NCBI GenBank assembly: GCA_964539665.1
Contig: CAZIKB010000009.1
Coordinates: 19,284 to 83,283 of the forward strand
Reading direction: 5' to 3'
Origin: CAZIKB01 sp964539665
Lineage (GTDB): Bacteria; Zhuqueibacterota; Zhuqueibacteria; Oceanimicrobiales; Oceanimicrobiaceae
Length of the DNA stretch: 64,000 nt
Shown here: positions 7,337 to 15,769 of the stretch, one piece after another
How the letters are laid out: each line of letters starts with the position of its first letter
How positions within the stretch are numbered: position 1 is the stretch's first letter
Notes under the pieces: model-generated
What the model was told of the DNA's origin: nothing
What the model saw: only the letters and a program-made list of their open reading frames with translations
The model's database searches: none
Position numbers and translations under genes: made by a program

Positions 7337-8941
7337 ATGGCGCTAAAAGTCGAATCCGAAAGTTTGTTTTCAATTAATCCCAGGACTGGCGATACCATTG
7401 GTGAATTTGTTAGCAGCAATACCGATGATATTCCTTCTATAATTAAAAAAGTACAAACTGCTTACGAGCACTGGGCTAATTTGAGTCTGAAGACTCGTCT
7501 CGAGCTCATGCGTAAAGCTTACCGGCAATTTTATCATTATCAGGATGAAATTGCTCAAATCATTTCTGATGAAACCGGCAAGCCACTTGCAGAAGCGTAT
7601 TCCAGTGAAATTCTGCCTGTATTAGACTGCTTCAAATATTATCTTAAGTATTTACCAAAATTGTTAAAAAGCAGCCGTATCGGATCAATGAATCCAATCC
7701 TCAAGCTGAGAAAAGGAATCGTGCGATATGAGCCCTTGGGTATCATCGTGGTTATATCTCCCTGGAATTTTCCTTTCATTTTGGCTATGCAGCACATCAT
7801 TCCAGCTATATTTGCTGGTAATGCTGTTATACATAAACCATCTGAACACACAACCCTGACAGGGTTAAAAATAAGGGAAATTTTCGATAGGGCTTATTTA
7901 CCTAAAGGTGTATTAGAAATAGTAACCGGATTAGCAGATGTTGGTAAAACGTTAGTTAATGCAAAAGTCGATAAAATTATATTCACCGGTAGCACAGAAG
8001 TCGGGAAAAAAATTTATTCTTCGGCTGCACAAAACTTGATTCCTGTAAATATGGAATTAGGCGGCAGCGATCCCATGATTGTTTTGGAGGATGCCAACCT
8101 TGAGCGAGCTGCGAATGGCGCGTTATGGGGCACATTTTGTAATGCCGGACAAGCTTGCCTTTCAGTGGAGCGACTCTTTGTGCACGAATCTATCATTGAC
8201 CACTTTGTTGAAATGTTGGTCAGGAAGGCTCAAAATATCCGATTTCATCATAAAAAAATTATGGAAGGCGATATATCATGTCTTGCCAATGAGGTTCAAT
8301 TTGAAAAAATAAGCAGCATTGTAAATGATGCCGTAAAAAAAGGAGCGATAATAAAATTTGGCGGTAAAGCCCGCGAGGATTTAGGTGAATGGTACTACGA
8401 ACCAACAGTTTTGACCAATGTTGATAGCTCGACAGAGATTTTGAAACAAGAGATCTTCGGGCCTGTGTTAGCAGTAACTTCATTTCTTTCCGATGATGAA
8501 GCTGTTTTTCTTGCGAATAATTCTGAGTTTGGACTTGGAGCAAGCGTATGGACTCAAAACAAAAAAAGAGGTCTGAGATTAGCCAGGCAGATTCAGGCCG
8601 GCAGTGTGCTTGTCAATGACTTAATCATCCAGGTCGCGCAGATAGAAGCTCCATATACTGGTTATAAAAACAGCGGGATTGGGATCAGTCATGGGCCCTG
8701 GGGTGTTATGGGAGTAACTAAACCTAAATATATTAACAGCGACCGACCATTTGTCAGAGCGATCCTTAAAATAATTTCAAAAAATTTAGTAAATAACGAT
8801 GTTTGGTGGTTTAAATATGATGAAAAATTTGTTGACAATTTTAAAGCATTCACAACTTTTCTACATGGTGATTCTGTCTGGAGAAAAATAAAATCTATCC
8901 CGGCTACTATTAAAGCAGTATTCAGAAAAGGTTATTTATAA
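7337..8941 (+). CDS. NAD(P)-dependent aldehyde dehydrogenase
   Basis: A 534-residue enzyme of the aldehyde dehydrogenase superfamily. Visible motifs are SPWNFPF (about 141-147), the cofactor-loop FTGSTEVG (216-223), the general base E240 in ELGGSDP, and the nucleophile C274 in NAGQAC. EIFGPV is also present. It oxidises an aldehyde to the acid; the family resemblance is to succinate-semialdehyde-type enzymes, but the substrate cannot be fixed. The extra 40 or so residues at the C-terminus, after the usual ALDH end, are basic and unexplained. The ATG at 7337 follows the deacetylase by 26 bases, so cotranscription is likely. Confidence 0.9.
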   Translation: MALKVESESLFSINPRTGDTIGEFVSSNTDDIPSIIKKVQTAYEHWANLSLKTRLELMRKAYRQFYHYQDEIAQIISDETGKPLAEAYSSEILPVLDCFKYYLKYLPKLLKSSRIGSMNPILKLRKGIVRYEPLGIIVVISPWNFPFILAMQHIIPAIFAGNAVIHKPSEHTTLTGLKIREIFDRAYLPKGVLEIVTGLADVGKTLVNAKVDKIIFTGSTEVGKKIYSSAAQNLIPVNMELGGSDPMIVLEDANLERAANGALWGTFCNAGQACLSVERLFVHESIIDHFVEMLVRKAQNIRFHHKKIMEGDISCLANEVQFEKISSIVNDAVKKGAIIKFGGKAREDLGEWYYEPTVLTNVDSSTEILKQEIFGPVLAVTSFLSDDEAVFLANNSEFGLGASVWTQNKKRGLRLARQIQAGSVLVNDLIIQVAQIEAPYTGYKNSGIGISHGPWGVMGVTKPKYINSDRPFVRAILKIISKNLVNNDVWWFKYDEKFVDNFKAFTTFLHGDSVWRKIKSIPATIKAVFRKGYL

Positions 8942-9112
8942 ATGCAGCTTTGAATTATTGGATAAATTCATTAACAGTAAGATGGTCACAATATCCAAGT
9001 AGTTGTGTTTTTAATAGATATCAAAAAAGTGTAACACTAATTGATTTCGCGAAATTATTGAAACTGCAATGTTAAACTATGTTTACTTTTTGAAACAATT
9101 TAAAGAGATTTC
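8942..9112. other. Intergenic sequence upstream of the lipid/glycan region
   Basis: AT-rich, no gene recognised. It is the first part of a 333-base gap whose second part holds the promoter and leader listed separately. Confidence 0.5.
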
Positions 9113-9141
9113 TTGACATACTGTAAAAGATTTTGTATATT
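9113..9141 (+). promoter_or_regulatory. Strong sigma-70-type promoter for the 9275 gene
   Basis: TTGACA (9113-9118), a 17-base spacer and TATATT (9136-9141) match the consensus closely. Transcription would start near 9148, giving a leader of about 125 bases before the ATG at 9275. Confidence 0.6.
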
Positions 9142-9207
9142 TCCGTCTTAAATTTGGAAAATATTGTAATTATATTATTTTATAAAATATATACGAGGGT
9201 GGGATAG

Positions 9208-9250
9208 CGTTTAGTTGAGAATCTAAGCGGTTTTAATATTTTTATTTTTT
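9208..9250 (+). promoter_or_regulatory. Leader hairpin followed by T-rich run (possible attenuator)
   Basis: CGTTTAG (9208-9214) can pair with CTAAGCG (9223-9229; one G:U pair) around an 8-base loop. The next 20 bases are almost only T and A (9231-9250). This resembles an intrinsic terminator placed inside the 5' leader, 25 bases before the start codon. No known riboswitch was recognised. Confidence 0.3.
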
Positions 9251-9274
9251 GTCAATTACCGGAGCGGAGGAAAA

Positions 9275-10876
9275 ATGTCATTGAATTTACGAAGTGATAC
9301 GCCTTATTCAACCTACTTGCCTGAAGTAAATTCCTCTTCTATTAATACTGATTTATTAGAAAATCAAAAATCAATCACGAAGGCTGTTATTATTGCAGCG
9401 GGCAACGGAAGTCGTTTACATGGATATCAGAATAATTGTCCAAAACCCATAGTGAAGGTCGGAGGTATGCCGTTGCTGAAGCGTGTTATTTTAGCTGCTA
9501 AAAAAGCCGGGGTTGAGGAGTTTGTGATTGTTTTAGGCTATCAAGCTGCACGAATTCGAAAATCTATCACTGCAAAAAAGTTGGGTGTGAAAATTACCTG
9601 GGTACGCAACCTGGACTGGCGTAATCCAAATGGAATTTCAGTTTTAAAAGCTGAAAAATATGTGGATGGTAAATTTTTACTTTTTATGTCTGACCATGTG
9701 TTTGATCCTGCCATTTTGAAAAAACTTGAAAAAGTTAATCTTGGCAACGACCATGGTTTGTTATGTGTAGATTACGCTTTAAACAGAGTTCCGAATCTTG
9801 ATGACGCGACTAAAGTTAGAACAGAACAAAATCGGCTTATAAATTTGGGGAAAAGTCTTACGGATTTTAACGCGATTGATGTCGGAATATTTGTTTGCAC
9901 ACCTCACATCTTCAATGCCTTAAGACAAAGTCAGGAAAATGGTGATTATACTTTGTCTGGTGGTGTTCGTGTTTTGTCTCAGGAAAACAGAATGAGAACA
10001 TTCAATATTGAGGATTCCTACTGGCAGGATGTTGATACTATACCGGATGTTCATCATGCAGAAAGAATTTTGCTGCGTTCCACCCGGTCGAGCGGCGATG
10101 GCATCATTGCAAAAGCCATAAATCGCAATATTTCAAATAGAATAACCAAATGGTTGATTAAAACCCCGATTACGCCAAATCAAATTTCAATATTTAATTT
10201 GCTTTTCTCAGTATTCATTGCGTGGTTGGTCTCCTTTGGTAAACCCTTGAATACCATTATCGGCGGCGTATTGTTCCAATTCGCTTCTATTCTTGATGGT
10301 TGTGATGGCGAAGTTGCAAAAATTAAATTAAGAACCTCAAAAGCCGGAGCATTTATAGATACAATTACTGATCAAATATCATACTTTATTTTTATAATCG
10401 GTGTAACGATAGGCGCTTATAATGCGACGGGTGATTTTAGAATAATTTATATAGCAGGTGTAAGTATAATATTTTTAATATTTGCTTTGAAATACGGTAT
10501 GAATTATGTCAAGAAGAGGGGTTCGGGGAGTATGCGGGCTTTAGATAAAGACATTTCTGCTTTTAGTCACTCTAAGCAAAAAGTATGGTATTTAAGATTG
10601 TTTGGATCGCTGCATCAATTCGGTCGTAGAGATATGTTTTCGTTTATCGGTTTTATAATTATGCTTTTCGGGAATATTACTGTATTCTTCTGGGCTTTGA
10701 TGGGAGCAGTAAATATTCTTAGCGCTGGTATCACAATTTCAGTTACATCAATACTGTCGCAAAGACGTGAGATTTCAGTAATTGATCCTTTTAAAAAGAT
10801 AGTTAAATTATTGAAGAGCGGCCGTTCAAGTTATCTGACTAAACAGAAAGAGCAGCTTGTCGAGGAAAATTTATGA
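9275..10876 (+). CDS. Cytidylyltransferase / CDP-alcohol phosphotransferase fusion (IPCT-DIPPS-like)
   Basis: A 533-residue fusion. Residues 36-265 are a sugar-phosphate nucleotidyltransferase (AAGNGSRLHG, CPKPIVKVGG, SDH at 139-141, QDVDT). Residues 285-500 are a membrane-embedded CDP-alcohol phosphotransferase with its full signature D341-x2-D344-G-x2-A-K-x8-G358-x3-D362-x3-D366. This domain order is that of inositol-1-phosphate cytidylyltransferase / di-myo-inositol-phosphate-phosphate synthase, known from thermophiles. It would make CDP-inositol (or a related CDP-polyol) and transfer the phosphoalcohol to a second alcohol. Given the phosphonate genes downstream, the phosphotransferase half could alternatively serve a lipid head-group reaction. 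GGAGG lies 7 bases before the ATG. Its stop overlaps the next gene (ATGA). Confidence 0.85.
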   Translation: MSLNLRSDTPYSTYLPEVNSSSINTDLLENQKSITKAVIIAAGNGSRLHGYQNNCPKPIVKVGGMPLLKRVILAAKKAGVEEFVIVLGYQAARIRKSITAKKLGVKITWVRNLDWRNPNGISVLKAEKYVDGKFLLFMSDHVFDPAILKKLEKVNLGNDHGLLCVDYALNRVPNLDDATKVRTEQNRLINLGKSLTDFNAIDVGIFVCTPHIFNALRQSQENGDYTLSGGVRVLSQENRMRTFNIEDSYWQDVDTIPDVHHAERILLRSTRSSGDGIIAKAINRNISNRITKWLIKTPITPNQISIFNLLFSVFIAWLVSFGKPLNTIIGGVLFQFASILDGCDGEVAKIKLRTSKAGAFIDTITDQISYFIFIIGVTIGAYNATGDFRIIYIAGVSIIFLIFALKYGMNYVKKRGSGSMRALDKDISAFSHSKQKVWYLRLFGSLHQFGRRDMFSFIGFIIMLFGNITVFFWALMGAVNILSAGITISVTSILSQRREISVIDPFKKIVKLLKSGRSSYLTKQKEQLVEENL

Positions 10877-11877
10877 AAATAAATGAAATATTTATTTTCT
10901 TGAAATTCCTGATACGCGCATGTATTTCTAATGGTCATCCTCTTTTAGTCCACCTGGTTGTTACAAGACGCTGTAATTTAAGTTGCACTTATTGTAATGA
11001 ATTCGATAAGTTTTCCAAGCCCATTGATTTTGAATTATTGAAGCAACGTATCGAGGCTTTGGTTAGGATGAAGATCTCTGTAATAACCTGCACAGGAGGT
11101 GAGGCTCTGCTACATCCTGACCTTGATTTGATTATAAAATTAATTCGGAGTCACGGGATAGTTGTTACGTTAATCACTAATGGCTATTTACTGACAAAAG
11201 AACGAATCCAAAAGCTGAATGAAGCTGGCTTGCAAGAATTGCAAATTAGCATCGACAATGTTGAACCGGATGAAGTTTCTCATAAAAGTCTGAAGGTGCT
11301 GGACCGCAAGCTGCAACTTTTAGCCGAGAATGCAAAATTCAAGGTAAATATCAACTCGGTGTTAGCGCTTAATGATGAACGGGCACAAGATGCAATAATT
11401 ATTGCTAAACGAGCCAAGAGTTATGGTTTGTCAGTTACAGTTGGATTATTGCACGATGAAAATGGCATTCTCAAACCACTAAGTGAAAAACAACGTAAAG
11501 TATATAATGAAGTTGGCAGAATTTCCAGGTCATATATTCATTATGCTAATTATGCTATTTTTCAAAAAAATCTTATTCAAGGTCAAACCAACAACTGGCA
11601 ATGTCGGGCTGGAGCACGCTACCTTTATATTTGTGAATTCGGGCTGGTACATTGGTGTTCGCAGCAGCGTGGTTACCCCGGCATACCAGTAGAGAATTAT
11701 ACTTCTGAAGACCGCAAACGTGAGTACAATACTCAAAAAGATTGTAGTAATTATTGTACAGTTAATTGTGTTCATCAGATGAGCTTTGTTGACGCCTGGC
11801 GTTCGAAACAGACCATACCAGATCCTCATGTTGCCGCTTTAAACGATTACCAATTAATGGATGCAGCAAACCTGTAA
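10873..11877 (+). CDS. Radical SAM enzyme (first of two tandem relatives)
   Basis: A 334-residue protein with the 4Fe-4S/SAM motif C34-x3-C38-x2-C41 (CNLSCTYC), a GGEALLHPD loop for SAM binding, and a cysteine-rich C-terminal part (WQCRAG, then HWCSQ, then KDCSNYCTVNC) that could hold an auxiliary cluster in SPASM/twitch fashion. Its size recalls the HpnH group, but identity is not claimed. It starts on the ATGA overlap with the CDP-alcohol phosphotransferase fusion, so the two are translationally coupled and probably act in one pathway. The reaction is unknown; modification of a lipid, polyol or peptide is possible. Confidence 0.82.
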   Translation: MKINEIFIFLKFLIRACISNGHPLLVHLVVTRRCNLSCTYCNEFDKFSKPIDFELLKQRIEALVRMKISVITCTGGEALLHPDLDLIIKLIRSHGIVVTLITNGYLLTKERIQKLNEAGLQELQISIDNVEPDEVSHKSLKVLDRKLQLLAENAKFKVNINSVLALNDERAQDAIIIAKRAKSYGLSVTVGLLHDENGILKPLSEKQRKVYNEVGRISRSYIHYANYAIFQKNLIQGQTNNWQCRAGARYLYICEFGLVHWCSQQRGYPGIPVENYTSEDRKREYNTQKDCSNYCTVNCVHQMSFVDAWRSKQTIPDPHVAALNDYQLMDAANL

Positions 11878-11989
11878 CAGACATTCATGACAAACACTTC
11901 AAATCGGAAAAATATTACACCAAAAGATTGCATTTATCTCGGACAAGCGGTTCGATGGACCATTTTTATTTTTTAACTGGAGAAAAAAT

Positions 11990-12982
11990 ATGGCGTTTTG
12001 GCTAAAAATGGCAAAACGTGAGTTTGATGATATACCGATTGCCTGTCATTTCTATGTGACCGATCAATGCAATCTCGACTGCCATTATTGTACAGAATAC
12101 GACAACAGCATACCACATCCCAGCCTGGATGATGTGAAAAAATGGGCTAACAAAATCAAAGAATTGGGATGCATTCGAATTGGCCTTCAGGGTGGTGAGC
12201 CGTTGTTACATCCTGACATCATCGAAATCGCTCGTTATTGTAAGAAGCTGGATTTACGCACCAGCATGTCCACCAACGGTTTCAAGCTAACGCCATCGAT
12301 AATTGAAGGTCTGGAGGATGCTGGACTCGATTCATTGCATATTTCTGTCGATCGCATGACGCCGATTTCCTCTACGCGAAAATCCTTGAAAACCATTATT
12401 CCCAAAATTGAGCTGTTAAAAAAATCCAAACTGAAATTTAATATTTCTGGAGTGCTGTTTAAAGATTCTCTCGAAGAAGCCAGAGAGGTTCTGGAATATG
12501 GGCTTTCAAATGACATATCCACACATGCGCGATTAGTACATGCAGGTCCAGGTGGCAAATATGGTGTGAATAATGGCGAAAAAGAAACATTGGAATCCTT
12601 GCTCGATTTTCAGATCGAGGCCAAGAAAAAAGGCCGAAAGATTCACACCACGGGCTTTTTATTTGATTATCAAAAAGCTCTTCTCAATGGTGGTGGCCGT
12701 GATTGGACTTGTATGGCGGGGTATAAATATTTCTTCGTATCTGCCCGAGGGAAATTTTGGTTGTGCAGCATGAACCGCCAACCCAACTTCAACTTGTTAG
12801 ATGTGACACCTGAACTTTTAAAAAGCTACTATCATAAAAAAGATTGCCAGGACGGGTGTGGCGTCTATTGTGTGGTTTCAGATTCGTTGGCAAACAAATA
12901 TCCCCTGCAGTTTGTGGCTCGCGAAGTTAAAGAAGGTTTACAGACGAAAACCGCGCGGTTACTGAACGGTAAAGTAACATGA
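11990..12982 (+). CDS. Radical SAM enzyme (second of two tandem relatives)
   Basis: A 330-residue paralogue-like neighbour of the preceding gene. It shows C27-x3-C31-x2-C34 (CNLDCHYC), GGEPLLHPD, a WTCMAG motif corresponding to WQCRAG upstream, and KDCQDGCGVYC near the end, matching KDCSNYCTVNC. The two proteins therefore share the same architecture but differ over most positions, suggesting an old duplication and consecutive reactions. GGAGA lies 8 bases before the ATG at 11990. The gene looks somewhat richer in G+C than the promoter-proximal part of the cluster. Substrate unknown. Confidence 0.82.
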   Translation: MAFWLKMAKREFDDIPIACHFYVTDQCNLDCHYCTEYDNSIPHPSLDDVKKWANKIKELGCIRIGLQGGEPLLHPDIIEIARYCKKLDLRTSMSTNGFKLTPSIIEGLEDAGLDSLHISVDRMTPISSTRKSLKTIIPKIELLKKSKLKFNISGVLFKDSLEEAREVLEYGLSNDISTHARLVHAGPGGKYGVNNGEKETLESLLDFQIEAKKKGRKIHTTGFLFDYQKALLNGGGRDWTCMAGYKYFFVSARGKFWLCSMNRQPNFNLLDVTPELLKSYYHKKDCQDGCGVYCVVSDSLANKYPLQFVAREVKEGLQTKTARLLNGKVT

Positions 12983-13402
12983 GAGAATTATCTTTAATAG
13001 CTGACCACCATATCTCCCTTAATCCCTCTTCCGAGAGGGGATAGACTTGTCTTAAATACCAATTGGTGAACACACTCTTTTTCCCGCTTAACGATGGGGA
13101 TCCTTTTCAGATTTCCACCGTACCCTATCTGAATCAGGTACTCATAATGACAAAATTAAATTTAACAGAATGGACAATTTTACCATACATCGAATCCCAT
13201 TTTGTTATAATCTCTCCAGTGGAAATCTTCAACGAAACCTTTCCTGTTTCTTTGAAAGCCAGTGCCCCAGTCTCTCAAAAATTCAAGCTTTTACATTTTA
13301 ATTGAATATTTTATACTGCAGTTGAAAATACTGCAAAAACAGTTGCATCTAAATACTGGTTTATCTATATTTTTGCACTCTTTCATGCTTTATTAGAGAT
13401 AG
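12983..13402. other. Intergenic stretch with a small C/G-rich hairpin
   Basis: 420 bases with no credible gene. At 13022-13042 an imperfect hairpin (ATCCCTCT / AGAGGGGAT around TCCG) lies in a CCCTTAATCCCTCTTCC context. It resembles dispersed intergenic palindromes and may be a transcription terminator for the radical SAM genes, although no T-run follows. An 80-codon frame at 13063-13305 has no recognisable features and was not called. Confidence 0.4.
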
Positions 13403-14647
13403 TTGAATTGTACTAAAATCCATAACAGGTATTTGTTAATTAATTCAATTTCAAAAAAGAAAATAGCCTACATTTCTGATCATCAATTTTCTCTCGACCG
13501 TTCGGACGCCGGGGCAGAGCAGGTCATCAATACGGTTTCGAATTTAGCTGCCGAAGGTTTGACGATCAGGCTGATCATTCCAAAAAGATGGCGAAACCTC
13601 GGTGTGGACATGAAGCGAAGGTTGGAAAATATTTGTCATTATTATCAGGTCAGGGATAAATTTGAATTGAAAGAGTTGCTGCATTTACCGCTTCTGCCGT
13701 TAAGACTGGAAAAGTATTCGCACGCCTTGCTGGCCACGCCTTATGCGAAATTTACCAATCACGATCTCATATATACCCGGCATCGAGCCACGGCATTGAT
13801 GGCTTTGAATGCAGGCCTACAGTTGGTTTTCGAAACTTATCGGATTTATGCTCGTTCACCCCTGAACTGGGCCTGGATTATGGCCAGGCTTACTCACCGA
13901 CCCAATTTCCTGGGTCTGATCACGCATTCGGCGCCATCAAAAGAGCGTTTAGTGGAATCGGGCGCAGATGCAAACAAAATAAAAGTCATTGAGAATGGTT
14001 TTAACTCCGAACACCTGAAACCAAGGTTCACTAAATTAGAAGCCCGCCGGCAATTGGGTTGGGATAAAAAGGAAAAGATCGTTTGCTACACCGGCCGATT
14101 GGACAAAATGAAAGGGATAGAGACCGTTTTAGAATTAGCAGAAAGGCTGCGCGGCATCCAGTTCTATCTCGTGGGCAAAACAGTTTCGAACAATGAAAGT
14201 TGGATTCAAAAAGCAGCACAAAGAAAAAAATTGCGCAATATAAAACAGTTGCCCTATGTGGTTTCCAAGGAATTACCTAAATATCTCTTTGCGTCAGACG
14301 TGTTGCTGATTCCTCCCACTGCCAAACCTCTCATGAAGTACCGCAAAACGGTTTTGCCCATCAAAACATTTCTCTACATGGCGGCCGGAGTGCCGATTTT
14401 AGCCCCGGACCTGCCGGATACTAAAGGTGTTTTAACTAACAACAATGCTGCTTTAGTTACACCGGATGACCTGAACTCTGCAGAAGCGGCCATGCAAAGG
14501 ATTTTTGACGACCGATCTTGGGCACAATCCATCGGCAAGCAGGTGCAACTGGATTCAAAAAAATATACCTGGGAGCAGAGAGCGAAAAGGATAACTAAAT
14601 TCTTAAACAAAAGATTAAATGAGCGTGAAAAAGCAAAGTCAGAATAA
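13403..14647 (+). CDS. GT-B glycosyltransferase (GT4-like)
   Basis: A protein of about 414 residues. The N-terminal half shows an acceptor-domain pattern (DRSDAGAEQ after a beta strand). The C-terminal Rossmann half has VCYTGRLDKMKGIETVLELA, FYLVGK, and the sugar-nucleotide site region KTFLYMAAGVPILAPDLPD. It should transfer a sugar from a nucleotide donor to a lipid-linked or envelope glycan acceptor. The start is uncertain: TTG at 13403 and TTG at 13433 are both possible and neither has a clear ribosome-binding site. The gene is visibly richer in G+C than its flanks (about half G+C in some lines), as is the next gene, hinting at a separate origin. Confidence 0.82.
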   Translation: MNCTKIHNRYLLINSISKKKIAYISDHQFSLDRSDAGAEQVINTVSNLAAEGLTIRLIIPKRWRNLGVDMKRRLENICHYYQVRDKFELKELLHLPLLPLRLEKYSHALLATPYAKFTNHDLIYTRHRATALMALNAGLQLVFETYRIYARSPLNWAWIMARLTHRPNFLGLITHSAPSKERLVESGADANKIKVIENGFNSEHLKPRFTKLEARRQLGWDKKEKIVCYTGRLDKMKGIETVLELAERLRGIQFYLVGKTVSNNESWIQKAAQRKKLRNIKQLPYVVSKELPKYLFASDVLLIPPTAKPLMKYRKTVLPIKTFLYMAAGVPILAPDLPDTKGVLTNNNAALVTPDDLNSAEAAMQRIFDDRSWAQSIGKQVQLDSKKYTWEQRAKRITKFLNKRLNEREKAKSE

Positions 14648-14711
14648 TTTGAAAGTCTGTATGGTTGTAAACCGGCTTTGTGAATAGTCTCAGGATTTTA
14701 TCACCCGCTAA

Positions 14712-15761
14712 ATGAAAAACCAAATTAGATTTCTTCCCTGGCCCAATCCGGTTAAGAGAGAAAACTCTTATCAAAGACTCATGTACGCCGGATTAGAAGC
14801 AAATGGTATCAAGATATTGTCCACTCCGCCCGCATTTGCCATGATACGTCTTGTGAGAAGAGTCGATTGGTTGCATCTAAACTGGCCGGACAGAATTTAT
14901 GATTCAAAGATTGCACAAAAGCGAGAAAAGAAGTACGAGAAATTTATCAATGTGCTGTCCTCCCTAAAGTGCAGAGGCGTCAAAATCATTTGGACAATGC
15001 ACAATGAGGTGCCACACGACACGGCCGATATTGCATTTCATGAAATGGTATCCAGAGAAATTGCCAAACTGTCGGATATTATTCATGTTCACTTTCCGGA
15101 GGCTTGCACATTGTTAACCGAAAAATATGACGTAAGACCTGAAAAAATCCATCTCATGCCACACGGAGTCTATGAGGATTGTTATGGCGAAAAGCTGCCT
15201 AAGGCAGAGGCCAGAAAACAATTAGGTCTTCCAGAGGATGGGTTAATCATTCTTAATCTCGGTAACCTTAAGTGGTATAAAGGAATAGATAAAGCGATCG
15301 AGGCATTTAATGAATCTCACGACAGTTCCCTTTATTTGCTGATTGCCGGTAAACCTACCGACAACAAAATGAAAAACTTTTTGAGAGCCTCCTGTGAGAA
15401 GCAGCCCAGAATCATTTTGAAACAGGGCAAAATAAGGGACAAACATATTTCATTGTTCTTATCAGCTGCAGATGTCTTTATCTTCCCCACCAGCAGATTT
15501 TTCACAAGCGGTTCGGTTCTTCTTGCATTGACCTATAACCTCCCCGTCATAGGCATTCCTAAAAATCACCTGAAGCTATTTGAAGGCAAATCGTATTTTA
15601 TTCCCTGGGCGCCCGATAATCAGGATACCCTGATTTCTATATTGAATAATCTTGATGACCGGCTCCAGAAAGTAAATTACCGAGAACTAAACGACCTGAA
15701 AAGAACTCTGAATTGGAAAGACTTAACCGTTGCTCTAAGTCGAAAATTGAAAGAGATCTAA
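14712..15761 (+). CDS. GT-B glycosyltransferase
   Basis: A 349-residue protein. The N-terminal domain includes VDWLHLNWPDR and IIWTMHNEVPHD; the C-terminal domain includes ILNLGNLKWYKGIDKAIEAF, LLIAGKP, and ADVFIFPTSRFFTSGSV. These are features of family 4-type retaining glycosyltransferases with short acceptor domains. It follows another glycosyltransferase by 64 bases and converges with the flippase gene 8 bases downstream, a typical glycan-assembly grouping. Donor and acceptor are unknown. Base composition resembles the upstream glycosyltransferase. Confidence 0.82.
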   Translation: MKNQIRFLPWPNPVKRENSYQRLMYAGLEANGIKILSTPPAFAMIRLVRRVDWLHLNWPDRIYDSKIAQKREKKYEKFINVLSSLKCRGVKIIWTMHNEVPHDTADIAFHEMVSREIAKLSDIIHVHFPEACTLLTEKYDVRPEKIHLMPHGVYEDCYGEKLPKAEARKQLGLPEDGLIILNLGNLKWYKGIDKAIEAFNESHDSSLYLLIAGKPTDNKMKNFLRASCEKQPRIILKQGKIRDKHISLFLSAADVFIFPTSRFFTSGSVLLALTYNLPVIGIPKNHLKLFEGKSYFIPWAPDNQDTLISILNNLDDRLQKVNYRELNDLKRTLNWKDLTVALSRKLKEI

Positions 15762-15769
15762 CATTTCAT

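Noticed and set aside
10873..12982. Calling the radical SAM genes hpnH (adenosyl hopane synthase)
   Set aside because: Size and transporter context recall hopanoid clusters, but no squalene-hopene cyclase or other hpn enzyme is present and the C-terminal cysteine pattern differs.
13063..13305. 80-codon plus-strand frame in the gap before the glycosyltransferases
   Set aside because: No ribosome-binding site, no hydrophobic or domain pattern, and no recognisable family; composition resembles non-coding sequence.
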